A DNA stretch of 64,000 nt, taken from Lachnospiraceae bacterium. GTDB taxonomy: Bacteria > Bacillota > Clostridia > Oscillospirales > CAG-272. How positions within the stretch are numbered: the stretch's first letter is position 1; every line of letters starts with the position of its first letter. The DNA is taken from positions 78,473-142,472 of the forward strand of contig JAKSPT010000001.1 in the NCBI GenBank assembly GCA_024404495.1, written 5' to 3'. Shown piece by piece: positions 25,309 through 33,289 of the stretch. The notes beneath the pieces are model-generated. The model had not been told where the DNA came from, made no database searches, and saw only the letters and a program-made list of their open reading frames with translations. The translations under genes and the position numbers were made by a program.

Positions 25309-25337
25309 TATTTTACCCCACAGTTGGAAAAATATGC
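25309..25337 (-). promoter_or_regulatory. Candidate forespore (sigma F/G type) promoter of spoVT
   Basis: Minus strand GCATA (25337-25333), 15 bases, GGTAAAATA (25317-25309). This resembles the forespore sigma consensus, in keeping with known sigma-G control of spoVT in Bacillus. No good housekeeping promoter is seen here. Confidence 0.5.
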
Positions 25338-25389
25338 GGGAAAACAAAAAGGAGAGAGGACACTTGGTCTTCTCTTCGGCTTTTTATTC
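25332..25389. repeat. Left copy of imperfect direct repeat flanking the metallophosphoesterase gene
   Basis: Starts ATATGCGGGAAAA, contains GGAGAGAGGACACTTGG and TCTTCTCT, ends near TTTTTATTC. It matches 28501-28557 over its whole length with about nine differences. It also folds as a terminator-like hairpin although no gene ends here on the plus strand. Confidence 0.75.
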
Positions 25390-25390
25390 T

Positions 25391-25418
25391 TCGATTTCGT
25401 AATAATACGAATAATCGA
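25391..25418. promoter_or_regulatory. Imperfect palindrome upstream of the metallophosphoesterase promoter
   Basis: Core TTCGTA-ATAA-TACGAA (25396-25411) is a perfect inverted repeat and is flanked by TCGAT on the left and ATCGA on the right. It lies about 85 bases upstream of the plus-strand promoter and upstream of spoVT. Could be a regulator site; no regulator is implied. Confidence 0.45.
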
Positions 25419-25501
25419 TACTATTCATTTTTTGAAGTAAATGTCAAGACCGGGAACGCCGGAGGGCATCAGATGAAAAAATCCTCTTTTTCGCAAAACG
25501 G

Positions 25502-25530
25502 TTGTTTTTGCCGCCGTATTGTGCTACAAT
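25502..25530 (+). promoter_or_regulatory. Promoter of the secreted metallophosphoesterase gene
   Basis: TTGTTT, 17 bases, TACAAT. Confidence 0.75.
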
Positions 25531-25570
25531 GGATACGGAATAACGTTCGGAATCATTGGAGGAAAACAGT

Positions 25571-28453
25571 ATGAAAATCAAACGAATGATGTCCCGGCTT
25601 CTCTGCGGTCTTTTCTGCGCCGCGATGGTCGCGCCGACGCTCCCCCCGATGCCGGCAGCCGCCGCGGGAGATTCGTGGAAGCTCGTCGGGAACTGGTCTT
25701 TTTCCGTGAAACAGGGCAGTCCGTTCGCGCAGAGCAAAACCTTCTCGGTCAGTCTCCCGGAAGGACTTGACAAAACCGAATTCCGGCTTCATCTTTCGGT
25801 CAGCGTCACGGCTGCCGCCGCCGAAATGCTGAACGCGGACGGGCAGGTCGAGCTGGACAACGAAACGAAATGCGACACCTCCGAGATCACGTGGTCCGTC
25901 CGGGGAATGTGGAAGGAAGGAGACAACGACATCCTCCTGCCGTTTGCATCCGGCTCCAACGGACGCTCGGTCAAATACGACGGTCCCGACTTCTCGGTGG
26001 AGAAGCCGATCCGTTTCTTCCGTATTTACAGCAATCAGAAGGCGTCGGAGGCGGCAAAGATCACCTTCACCTCCATCGCGATAGAGCTGACCGACGGCGG
26101 GATCGCGTTCGGCAGCGACGGCAGAGACACCTATCTTTCGACCTCGAAGCCGATCACGAAAACGCCTGATACCGTTGAAGCGACGGTCACCCTCTCCCCC
26201 GACGGGGACGGGCTGCCCGTCTGCGGCATGTCGTCCGCCGACAGGCTCACGTCGGTCTACTATTCCAACGGCGTTGCCTATCGGACGAACGAGACCGACG
26301 ACGGCCCCGGGAAGGGCGCGTCCTACGCCGAGATCACGGTCGCCGCGGGGAACAAGTTCGGCTTCGACGTGACCGGAAAAACGATCCCGATCCCTGCGTC
26401 CGTCACCTCGGCGGACGACCTCACCCTTTCGTTCTGGCTCCTTATGGAGGAGGGCTCGGACACCTTTACGACCGGTCAGCTTGAGCTGACGAGCTCGGGC
26501 ACCTGCGATAAAAACGAGATCAACTGGGATCCGAAGAGCTTCGGGCTGAAGGCGGGCTGGAATCATATCGTCCTTCCGCTCGGGAAGGCGACGGTACTGC
26601 ATCAGGATCAGCCGCTGAACGTCCGCAGCATCAATTATCTTCGCTGGCACACGACGACGATCGCCTCCGGAAAGAGCGCGAAGGTCGGCGTCGCCAATAT
26701 CCGTCTGATCGCCTCCCCGGCGGCGGAAGAAGACGCGCGCTCGGTGATCCTTGAGGGCGAGGGCATCTCGCTGTCGGTCAACGAAAAGGGGCAGCCCTCC
26801 TTCGTGTGGGGCGACCGCACCGTCGCGGCGGATACCGATCTCCGTACCGGAAAACCGATCCGCCTCGCCCTCGTCCGCGAGAAAGCGGCAGGGGTCCTTT
26901 CCCTGTTTGCCGACGGGAAAAAGATCGCAGAAGAAAAGGCAGGCGGCACGGAGGCTCCGGTCCCCGGCGTGATGACGGTGGGCGCCGACCGGAACGGTAA
27001 ACACAACTTCATCGGCACCGTTGCGGACCTTCGTCTGTGGGAGACCGCGCGCACGGCAAAGGAAATGGAAGCCTCCGCGGGCAGATTCTCGCTTGACGGC
27101 ACCGAAAAGGGGCTGATCGCCGCGTGGAGCCTGAAAGGAAACGTCACGAATATTCTCGATATCCTTCCCGACCTGAAGGGGGAGAATCCAATCGTTTTCT
27201 GCGGCTCCAAACGGAACGAATGGTTCGATTACGAGATCCCGGAGGAGATCGGAAGCGATTATCACACCCTCGTCTGGATCCCCGACCCGCAGAATATCAC
27301 GACCGCGAGCGGGCAGCAGAAGTGGGAGGACGATACCGACTGGATCGCCGCCAATCTTGAAAAGGAACACGTCTTCCACGTGATCTCGGCGGGTGACAAT
27401 ACGTGGGGCAACGACGAACCGACGTGGAAAAAGGTGCAGAACGGTTACGCCAAGTTCTGGAACGACGTTTCCTGGAGCAGCCTCGTCGGCAATCACGACT
27501 TCGACTGGAACGTAAAATGCCGCGATACCCGGTTCTATAATCAGTATCTCGGTCTGGAACAGATCGAAAACACCGCCGCGTACACGACCTTCGGCGGGTG
27601 GTACGAGGAGGACGACGCCCCGTACGTGACCCATCCCGCCGGCGTTGAGAATTCCTATTACTTCTTCACGATCGGCAGCGCAAAATGGATGCTTTTGCAG
27701 CTCGAATACCATACCCGTCCGTCGGTGATGGAATGGGCGAACGGAATCCTTGACAAATACTCCGACCGTCACGTCATTCTTGCCACGCACGGTCTGATCG
27801 GAAACAACAACGGCGATTATATCAGTTGGGTCCAGAACTATATGGAAGACGAGAAGGCGGCGGGGGATTTCACGGAGAATATGAAATCCCTGTACACGAA
27901 CGTCGTGAAAAAGCACGGAAACGTCTGCCTCGTTCTCTCCGGCCACACGAACAACCCGAACGGCTACGCCGTGATGGCGCACAACGAAAAGCGCCCGGAC
28001 GGTTCGGTCGTGTATCAGCTGATGATCAACGCGCAGTATATGGACGCCAGCGACAAGGGCGAATTCACCTACTACGATAATCAGGCGGTCGGCATGCTTG
28101 CGCTGCTCCGTTTCTCCTCCGACGGCTCGAAGGTCGCGGTCAACTACTTCTGTCCCTCCGACGGCAAGAGCTACGAGCCGATCCCGGACGGAGGCGAGCC
28201 TTCCGCCTCCCGCGGCAGCGACGTGAATCTGATGAGCAACTTCGTTCTTGATTTCGGCTTCGGCAAAAAGGAAGAGCCCCTTCCCGAAACTGCTCCCGGG
28301 ACCGTTCCCGAAACCTCCGGGCAGACCGAAAAGGAAGAGGAAAAGGAACCGAAGCCCTTCCCCGTGCTTCCCACCGTGATCGGCGGCGCGGCGGTTCTTG
28401 CCGCCGGAGCCGCGGCGGTCCTCTTGGCAGGAAAAAAGAAACGCAGAAGCTGA
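25571..28453 (+). CDS. Secreted, membrane-anchored LamG-metallophosphoesterase
   Basis: 960 residues, started at the ATG eight bases after GGAGG. Signal peptide (1-28 with APTLPPMPAAAA), then two copies of a beta-sandwich-like module (about 30-180 and 255-375; the second reads TTGQLELTSSGTCDKNEINWD...GLKAGWNHIVLPLG) akin to that in the proteins at 39000 and 41227. A LamG-like jellyroll follows (about 380-525), then a calcineurin-type phosphoesterase domain with PDPQN, GDNTWGNDEPTW, GNHDFDWN, THGLIGNNNG and GHTNNPNG as metal-ligand blocks. DxQ in place of DxH is, from memory, normal in this LamG-linked subfamily. A Pro/Glu linker, a membrane helix and KKKRRS close the protein, so it stays on the cell surface. 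The substrate is unknown, probably an extracellular phosphate ester or glycan-linked phosphate. Confidence 0.88.
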   Translation: MKIKRMMSRLLCGLFCAAMVAPTLPPMPAAAAGDSWKLVGNWSFSVKQGSPFAQSKTFSVSLPEGLDKTEFRLHLSVSVTAAAAEMLNADGQVELDNETKCDTSEITWSVRGMWKEGDNDILLPFASGSNGRSVKYDGPDFSVEKPIRFFRIYSNQKASEAAKITFTSIAIELTDGGIAFGSDGRDTYLSTSKPITKTPDTVEATVTLSPDGDGLPVCGMSSADRLTSVYYSNGVAYRTNETDDGPGKGASYAEITVAAGNKFGFDVTGKTIPIPASVTSADDLTLSFWLLMEEGSDTFTTGQLELTSSGTCDKNEINWDPKSFGLKAGWNHIVLPLGKATVLHQDQPLNVRSINYLRWHTTTIASGKSAKVGVANIRLIASPAAEEDARSVILEGEGISLSVNEKGQPSFVWGDRTVAADTDLRTGKPIRLALVREKAAGVLSLFADGKKIAEEKAGGTEAPVPGVMTVGADRNGKHNFIGTVADLRLWETARTAKEMEASAGRFSLDGTEKGLIAAWSLKGNVTNILDILPDLKGENPIVFCGSKRNEWFDYEIPEEIGSDYHTLVWIPDPQNITTASGQQKWEDDTDWIAANLEKEHVFHVISAGDNTWGNDEPTWKKVQNGYAKFWNDVSWSSLVGNHDFDWNVKCRDTRFYNQYLGLEQIENTAAYTTFGGWYEEDDAPYVTHPAGVENSYYFFTIGSAKWMLLQLEYHTRPSVMEWANGILDKYSDRHVILATHGLIGNNNGDYISWVQNYMEDEKAAGDFTENMKSLYTNVVKKHGNVCLVLSGHTNNPNGYAVMAHNEKRPDGSVVYQLMINAQYMDASDKGEFTYYDNQAVGMLALLRFSSDGSKVAVNYFCPSDGKSYEPIPDGGEPSASRGSDVNLMSNFVLDFGFGKKEEPLPETAPGTVPETSGQTEKEEEKEPKPFPVLPTVIGGAAVLAAGAAAVLLAGKKKRRS

Positions 28454-28500
28454 CGCTGCCGACGACGACGCCTGCCGCTTCTGCAAATACCGCCGGAAAA

Positions 28501-28557
28501 AGATGCGGGCAAAGAAAAAAGGAGAGAGGACGCTCGGTCTTCTCTCCTTTTTGATTC
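28501..28557. repeat. Right copy of imperfect direct repeat, doubling as terminator region
   Basis: Near-identical to 25332-25389 and placed just after the metallophosphoesterase stop. Confidence 0.75.
28516..28552 (+). terminator. Terminator of the metallophosphoesterase gene
   Basis: GGAGAGAGGAC (28521-28531) pairs with GTCTTCTCTCC-type sequence (28537-28547) around GCTCG, with A-run before and TTTTT after. Confidence 0.9.
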
Positions 28558-28623
28558 CTTTGGTTCGCGGAAGGGTGGGCTTTTTCGATATTTGCCCGAT
28601 GCGGAAGCCTTTTCGCTTTCTTA

Positions 28624-31600
28624 TCAGAACGCGCAGCCGAACATCACGTCGCCGATCGCGAAGCGGAGCGCGCCGGGCTCGGAGGTGACGTCGAAGGTGA
28701 CGCTTCCGCTGCCGAGATACGGGATCTCCTCGCTTATCGTCGCGTAAACGGTCTTGCCGTCGGCGGAAACGATCGAAACGAGGTCCTTATCCCAGTCGGC
28801 GTGACCGGTGTTCGTGAAGGTGACGGTCACCTTTTTGCCGTCAGCCGAGGTCTCGACCGACTTGATCTGACCGTTGATATAGCGGAACGGATACTGCCCT
28901 TCCGCCTTCGTGCCGCCGACCGCCTGATCGAGAACGGTCGAAGCGCAGAAGCGTTCGCATTCGGCATCCTGCCGTTTGTTGATCAGACCGATCTGCTTGC
29001 CCTGATCGAAGGCGTCAACGACTTTGTCTTTGACCGATTCAAACATACCCTTGACCATCGTCGGGAAGTCGTCGCGCTCGAGCTCAAGGAGCACGTCCGC
29101 GGTCTTCCGCTCGCCCTGTCCGATGAACTTGGGCGCGTACTCGCGGAGAAGAAGGGTGGTGGGACGGTCGGAGCCGTCGGGGTTGACGATACCGAAGTCG
29201 GAATTTTCGTTGATGCGGTAGCCGCCGGCGAAGAACCAGCAGTAGATACCGGAGGTATAGGATTGATACGCATATTTCAGGAAGTAATCGTAGAAGAGCT
29301 CCTGATTGGCGAGCGAAACGGAATGATTGCCGAAGTTGCTTCCGTTCCAGACGTGGCGTCCGAATTCCTTCCAGACGAGCGGCTTATCCGGGTTGGTATA
29401 GCGGGCGTAGGCGTTGCAGAAGTAGATCTGAATGGCGCTCTCGTCGGTGGAGGTGACCGCGTAGCCCTCGGGGGACATAAAGTCCATTTCGGAGGCAAGG
29501 CTCTGGAAGTCGTAGGTGTACGCGGAGGGCGTGACCGAGGCGCAGCCCGCGATATTCATACGGAAGGAGAAGAGGTGGTTCGGGTCGAGAGAACGCATAT
29601 ACGCCATCTTCGGCTCGAAGATCTTTGCGACCTGATCGTCGACGAAACGGCGGTACGCGGCGACCATTGCGTGGTTGGAATCGTCGGAATCGAGCATCGC
29701 GTCGGTGACCTGAATAACGCTGCCGGCGCCGTCACGCGGCAGCTTTGCGCCGAAGAGCGCTTCGGCGTGCTCGATCGAGCCGTACTGCTGTTTCAGCCAG
29801 TCACGCCAGTCGCCGTCCCAAGCCGCGCGGATCGAGCCTTCCGTGTTCTGACCGAGGGTCAGCTCCCAGCCGATATCGTACGCAATGATATTGTCGATCT
29901 CAGGGAAGTGGAGCTTCATGATGAGGTCTTCCACATCCTTCTCGTCGAAGCCTTTCATCGGGTAAGCGTCGGGACGGATCGCGACGTCGCAGTAAAGTCC
30001 GACCTCGCGGCACTGTTCGACAAGGTTGAGCATATTGTTGCTCTCGCGGACCGACTGGACGTAGGTGAAGATCGAAACGGCGTTGAAGCCGATCTCCTTG
30101 ATGCGGAGCAGGTCGTTGTGAATGACCTCGGGGTCGTACGCCGGATCGCTGACGTAATACTCGAAGTTGTCCTTGACCTGTTCGGCAACGCCGGAGGAGG
30201 GCATATAGTTGACGCCGAAGAAATTGACGATCTTGCCGTCAAGCTTGAAATATCCGTCCTCAACGGTGACGTATCTGCGGTCCTTTTCGGGCTCGGGTTC
30301 CCAGAAGTTGACCTTGTGAACGATCTTATCGATGACCTGTCCGTCCACGGTCAGCTCGGTGACAGCCTTTGCGGGGCGTCCGCCCGAAACGTCGTAGGTG
30401 GAGGAAACGGTTTGAATGCGGTTCTTGAGCGTTTTGAGCTTATCGCCGGAGGCAGAGGTCTTCGCGAGCTCCTTGCCGCTTTCGTCGTAAAGGGTGACGG
30501 TCACGGTCGAATCGATGCCGTATCTCGTGATATCGATGCAGGAGCCGCCGTAGGTGACGTCCTTGGTCTCGGAAGCGATATAGGTATGCTCGGTCATGCC
30601 GCCCTCAACGAGGAAGACGGGATTGAGGAGCGCTTTTGCGGTCTCGGCGACGGCGGAAAGCCCCGCCGCGTTATAGAAGTCGTCCGAAACGGCGCTGAAC
30701 GAGCCGATGACGGAGCCTTCGTGATCGCCGTTTTTCGAGGTGATGCCCGAAAAGACGTTGATCCACGCGGCGTAACCGGAATGGAGACCCTTTTCGTCCT
30801 TGATCTCGATCAGCGGGATGAAGCGGGCGACGCGCCCGTCGTTATAGCCCTTGCCCTGTCTGCCCGGGCTGCACGAAATGATCTCCTTGGGGACGGTAAG
30901 CTCCTTCGCCGCGAGGAAGGTCTGGTTCTCCTCCCCGTAAACGGTCAGCTTCGCGGCGTTGGTCACCGGGTACATCTCGTATTCGGGGGAGAGACCGTCG
31001 ATATTCGGCAGCGCGTCGAGCGGGAAGTCGGCGTCGAGCTTCAGGAAATTGGGGTCGGCGATATAATAGACGTGGTGTCCGAGCGGGACAGAGCGTCCGG
31101 AGAGCGCGAAGCCGATGCTGCAGGACTTCACCTCGTCAAAAACGGGCTTCTTGTTCTTCTTTTCGGCGTTGCCCGCCCAATATTTGAATTTATCGGGCGT
31201 GACCCAGCAGTATTCCCAATCGTCGGAGACGTTGACGATGGTATACCAGCGGGTACCGTCGTTTTCGGCAATTTCAACGTAAAGGCTGTCGGTGTTGGAT
31301 TCGCTGTCGCCCTTTCCCCAGAAGCCGAAGGCGTTGAGACCCTTCTTGCCGTTTTGGAAGGAGGATGCGATCAGCTCCCAGCTTTCGAGGTTCTCGATAT
31401 CGACGCGAAGCTCCGCGTCGTAGCCCTCAAGACCGAAGTCGCCGACCTTGCGCTCGACCTTGTTCTGGGCGGAATTGGTTGAGCGCTTCAGACTGTTGAC
31501 CGACGCTTCGGACGAAGCGTCAAAGACGCGAAGGATATTCTCGTCCGGAACGCTTTTCAGATATCTGCGCATATATTCGTCGCGGCTCACCCATTCATCC

Positions 31601-32439
31601 CCGTACGGATAGACCATTTCGGTGAACGCGGGACCGCCGAGGGTCAGCAGTCTGCCGCCCGCCTTCAGATACGCCGTCAGCGCTTCCATCGCGTTGAAGG
31701 GGAAGGAACGCGCGTCCTCGAGGATGACGAGGTCGGCGGTGTTCAGACTGAACATTTCCTTCGCGGGCATCGAATAATCGGCGCGGGCGAGGTCGATGCC
31801 GTGGATCTTCAATGCCTCGGCGAGGGCGTCGTCGAAGGTGACCTTGTTTGAGGTCTTGACGAGCAGCGCTTTGCCCTGATATTTCCACGTCTCGCGGATA
31901 TCGATCGAGGCGGGAATCTTCAGAACGGTTTTCGTCTCATATTTGTCTTCGGAGATATATCCGACGTAATCGAGAAGGAACCGGTCGAGCGCCATTTTCA
32001 GCGTAAGATCGTTCCCGGCATGAATGACGATCTTGTTTCCGACCGTTTTGATGACGTATTCGTTCGGCTTCAGCTCGCCGATCTCAAGCGTCTCTTTGCG
32101 GTTGGTCTTGCCGAACAGGATCTCACGGATCGAGGCGTTTTCTTCCCTGTCCTGCCAGTCGGTGGTCAGTATGGGGTCGACGCCGGTCACTGCCTTGAGT
32201 GCCTTGCGGAGCCGGACGCCCTCGGCAGTCACCACGTCATCCGTGCCGGCAATATCCGTGCGTACGATACGGTAGAGAAATTCGCCGTTTTCAAAAATCG
32301 GCATACCTGTCTCTTCTTTCGTTTCTTCTTCGGTCTGCTGCGGCGGATCGACCGGTTCCTTTTTGCAGGAGACCGCGCCGAAGCAGCAGAGCAGCGCGAG
32401 GAGAAGAAGGGGGATCGTGCGGATCAGAAGCTTTTTCAT
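28624..32439 (-). CDS. Large clan-A glycoside hydrolase lipoprotein
   Basis: 1271 residues. Signal peptide with lipobox GAVSC, acidic linker, then an N-terminal alpha/beta domain (about 45-190; EILFGKTNRKE and LTLKMALDRFLLDYVGY are typical of N-terminal domains in GH20/GH67-like proteins). A glutamine-amidotransferase-like domain (about 190-290; LVILEDARSFPFNAMEALTAYLKAGGRLLTLGG) and beta-sandwich regions follow. A TIM barrel starts with FFGVNYMPSSG near 740; candidate acid/base glutamate in DIGWELTLG near 858 and nucleophile in VWKEFGRH near 1022 are spaced as in clan GH-A (GH5/GH42-like). A C-terminal beta domain ends the protein. It should cleave an extracellular beta-glycoside. It is the last gene of the minus-strand catabolic array. 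Exact GH family is not certain. Confidence 0.82.
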   Translation of the reverse strand: MKKLLIRTIPLLLLALLCCFGAVSCKKEPVDPPQQTEEETKEETGMPIFENGEFLYRIVRTDIAGTDDVVTAEGVRLRKALKAVTGVDPILTTDWQDREENASIREILFGKTNRKETLEIGELKPNEYVIKTVGNKIVIHAGNDLTLKMALDRFLLDYVGYISEDKYETKTVLKIPASIDIRETWKYQGKALLVKTSNKVTFDDALAEALKIHGIDLARADYSMPAKEMFSLNTADLVILEDARSFPFNAMEALTAYLKAGGRLLTLGGPAFTEMVYPYGDEWVSRDEYMRRYLKSVPDENILRVFDASSEASVNSLKRSTNSAQNKVERKVGDFGLEGYDAELRVDIENLESWELIASSFQNGKKGLNAFGFWGKGDSESNTDSLYVEIAENDGTRWYTIVNVSDDWEYCWVTPDKFKYWAGNAEKKNKKPVFDEVKSCSIGFALSGRSVPLGHHVYYIADPNFLKLDADFPLDALPNIDGLSPEYEMYPVTNAAKLTVYGEENQTFLAAKELTVPKEIISCSPGRQGKGYNDGRVARFIPLIEIKDEKGLHSGYAAWINVFSGITSKNGDHEGSVIGSFSAVSDDFYNAAGLSAVAETAKALLNPVFLVEGGMTEHTYIASETKDVTYGGSCIDITRYGIDSTVTVTLYDESGKELAKTSASGDKLKTLKNRIQTVSSTYDVSGGRPAKAVTELTVDGQVIDKIVHKVNFWEPEPEKDRRYVTVEDGYFKLDGKIVNFFGVNYMPSSGVAEQVKDNFEYYVSDPAYDPEVIHNDLLRIKEIGFNAVSIFTYVQSVRESNNMLNLVEQCREVGLYCDVAIRPDAYPMKGFDEKDVEDLIMKLHFPEIDNIIAYDIGWELTLGQNTEGSIRAAWDGDWRDWLKQQYGSIEHAEALFGAKLPRDGAGSVIQVTDAMLDSDDSNHAMVAAYRRFVDDQVAKIFEPKMAYMRSLDPNHLFSFRMNIAGCASVTPSAYTYDFQSLASEMDFMSPEGYAVTSTDESAIQIYFCNAYARYTNPDKPLVWKEFGRHVWNGSNFGNHSVSLANQELFYDYFLKYAYQSYTSGIYCWFFAGGYRINENSDFGIVNPDGSDRPTTLLLREYAPKFIGQGERKTADVLLELERDDFPTMVKGMFESVKDKVVDAFDQGKQIGLINKRQDAECERFCASTVLDQAVGGTKAEGQYPFRYINGQIKSVETSADGKKVTVTFTNTGHADWDKDLVSIVSADGKTVYATISEEIPYLGSGSVTFDVTSEPGALRFAIGDVMFGCAF

Positions 32440-32494
32440 TTAGATTACCTTTCTGCGGTTCGGCGGGGTATTCCGCCGGTTCCGCGGGAACGTT

Positions 32495-33289
32495 TCACGT
32501 TTCGTTCTTCATCACGTTCATCATATTGTTCTTTGCCCAGCGGCAGGAGTTCCCCCATTCTGCGGGATTCACGAAGGCGAGGCGGTCGCCCGCGATCAGG
32601 CGGCGGTACTTCCCTTTCGTATTGTTGAACATCACGTGATTGCCGAGGTAGATATCGACCTTTTCTTCGGCGAGACGGTCCATCGCGTTCAGGAAATCCT
32701 CCTGAAGGGAAAGCGGCAGACCTTTGGAGGTCAGATACGCCTTCGTCATCGAGTTCACGCCCATGCCGCCGTGCAGACCGCAGCGGTAGGTCTCTTCTCC
32801 CTCGCTCACGTCGAAGAAGAAGGACATCGCGCCGGGGGTGTGACCGGGCGTGGCAAGGCAGAGGATCTTCGTATCGCCGAGCGCGATCACGTCGCCGTCG
32901 TGCAGGAGCACGTCGGGCGTGAAGGTCTCGGTGAAGGTCATCCCGAGCTCGTTCGCGAAATGGAGATCGGTTTCCCCGGTGACGTGCCGTTTGTCCGGCT
33001 CGCCGAGGAAGGTCTTCGCGCCGGTCATTTCGATCAGCGCGCGGGTCGCGCCCATGTGGTCGATATGGCCGTGGGTATGGACGATATATTTCAGGTCCAT
33101 CGGGTCGAGACCCATCAGGTGCATATTATGGAGCATCAGATAGAGCGACTGCTGATAGCCGCTGTCGATCATGATCAGACCTTCGCCGGTGTCGATGATA
33201 TGCGTGGACGCGGGTTCGGTGCCGACGAAATACAGATTGCCGAAGATACGGCAGGGGGGCATATAGCCCTTCCACGGTTCGCTGATCAT
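32495..33289 (-). CDS. MBL-fold metallo-hydrolase
   Basis: 264 residues with the zinc motif HTHGHIDH at residues 71-78, plus GHTPGAMSF near 160 and a C-terminal GNHVMFNN that can supply the last ligand. It is cytoplasmic, without a signal peptide. The metallo-beta-lactamase fold covers lactonases, glyoxalases and esterases; in this setting a sugar lactonase or similar ester hydrolase is a reasonable guess but not shown. Its start codon overlaps the GH36-like stop (ATGA), so the two are translationally coupled. Confidence 0.87.
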   Translation of the reverse strand: MISEPWKGYMPPCRIFGNLYFVGTEPASTHIIDTGEGLIMIDSGYQQSLYLMLHNMHLMGLDPMDLKYIVHTHGHIDHMGATRALIEMTGAKTFLGEPDKRHVTGETDLHFANELGMTFTETFTPDVLLHDGDVIALGDTKILCLATPGHTPGAMSFFFDVSEGEETYRCGLHGGMGVNSMTKAYLTSKGLPLSLQEDFLNAMDRLAEEKVDIYLGNHVMFNNTKGKYRRLIAGDRLAFVNPAEWGNSCRWAKNNMMNVMKNET

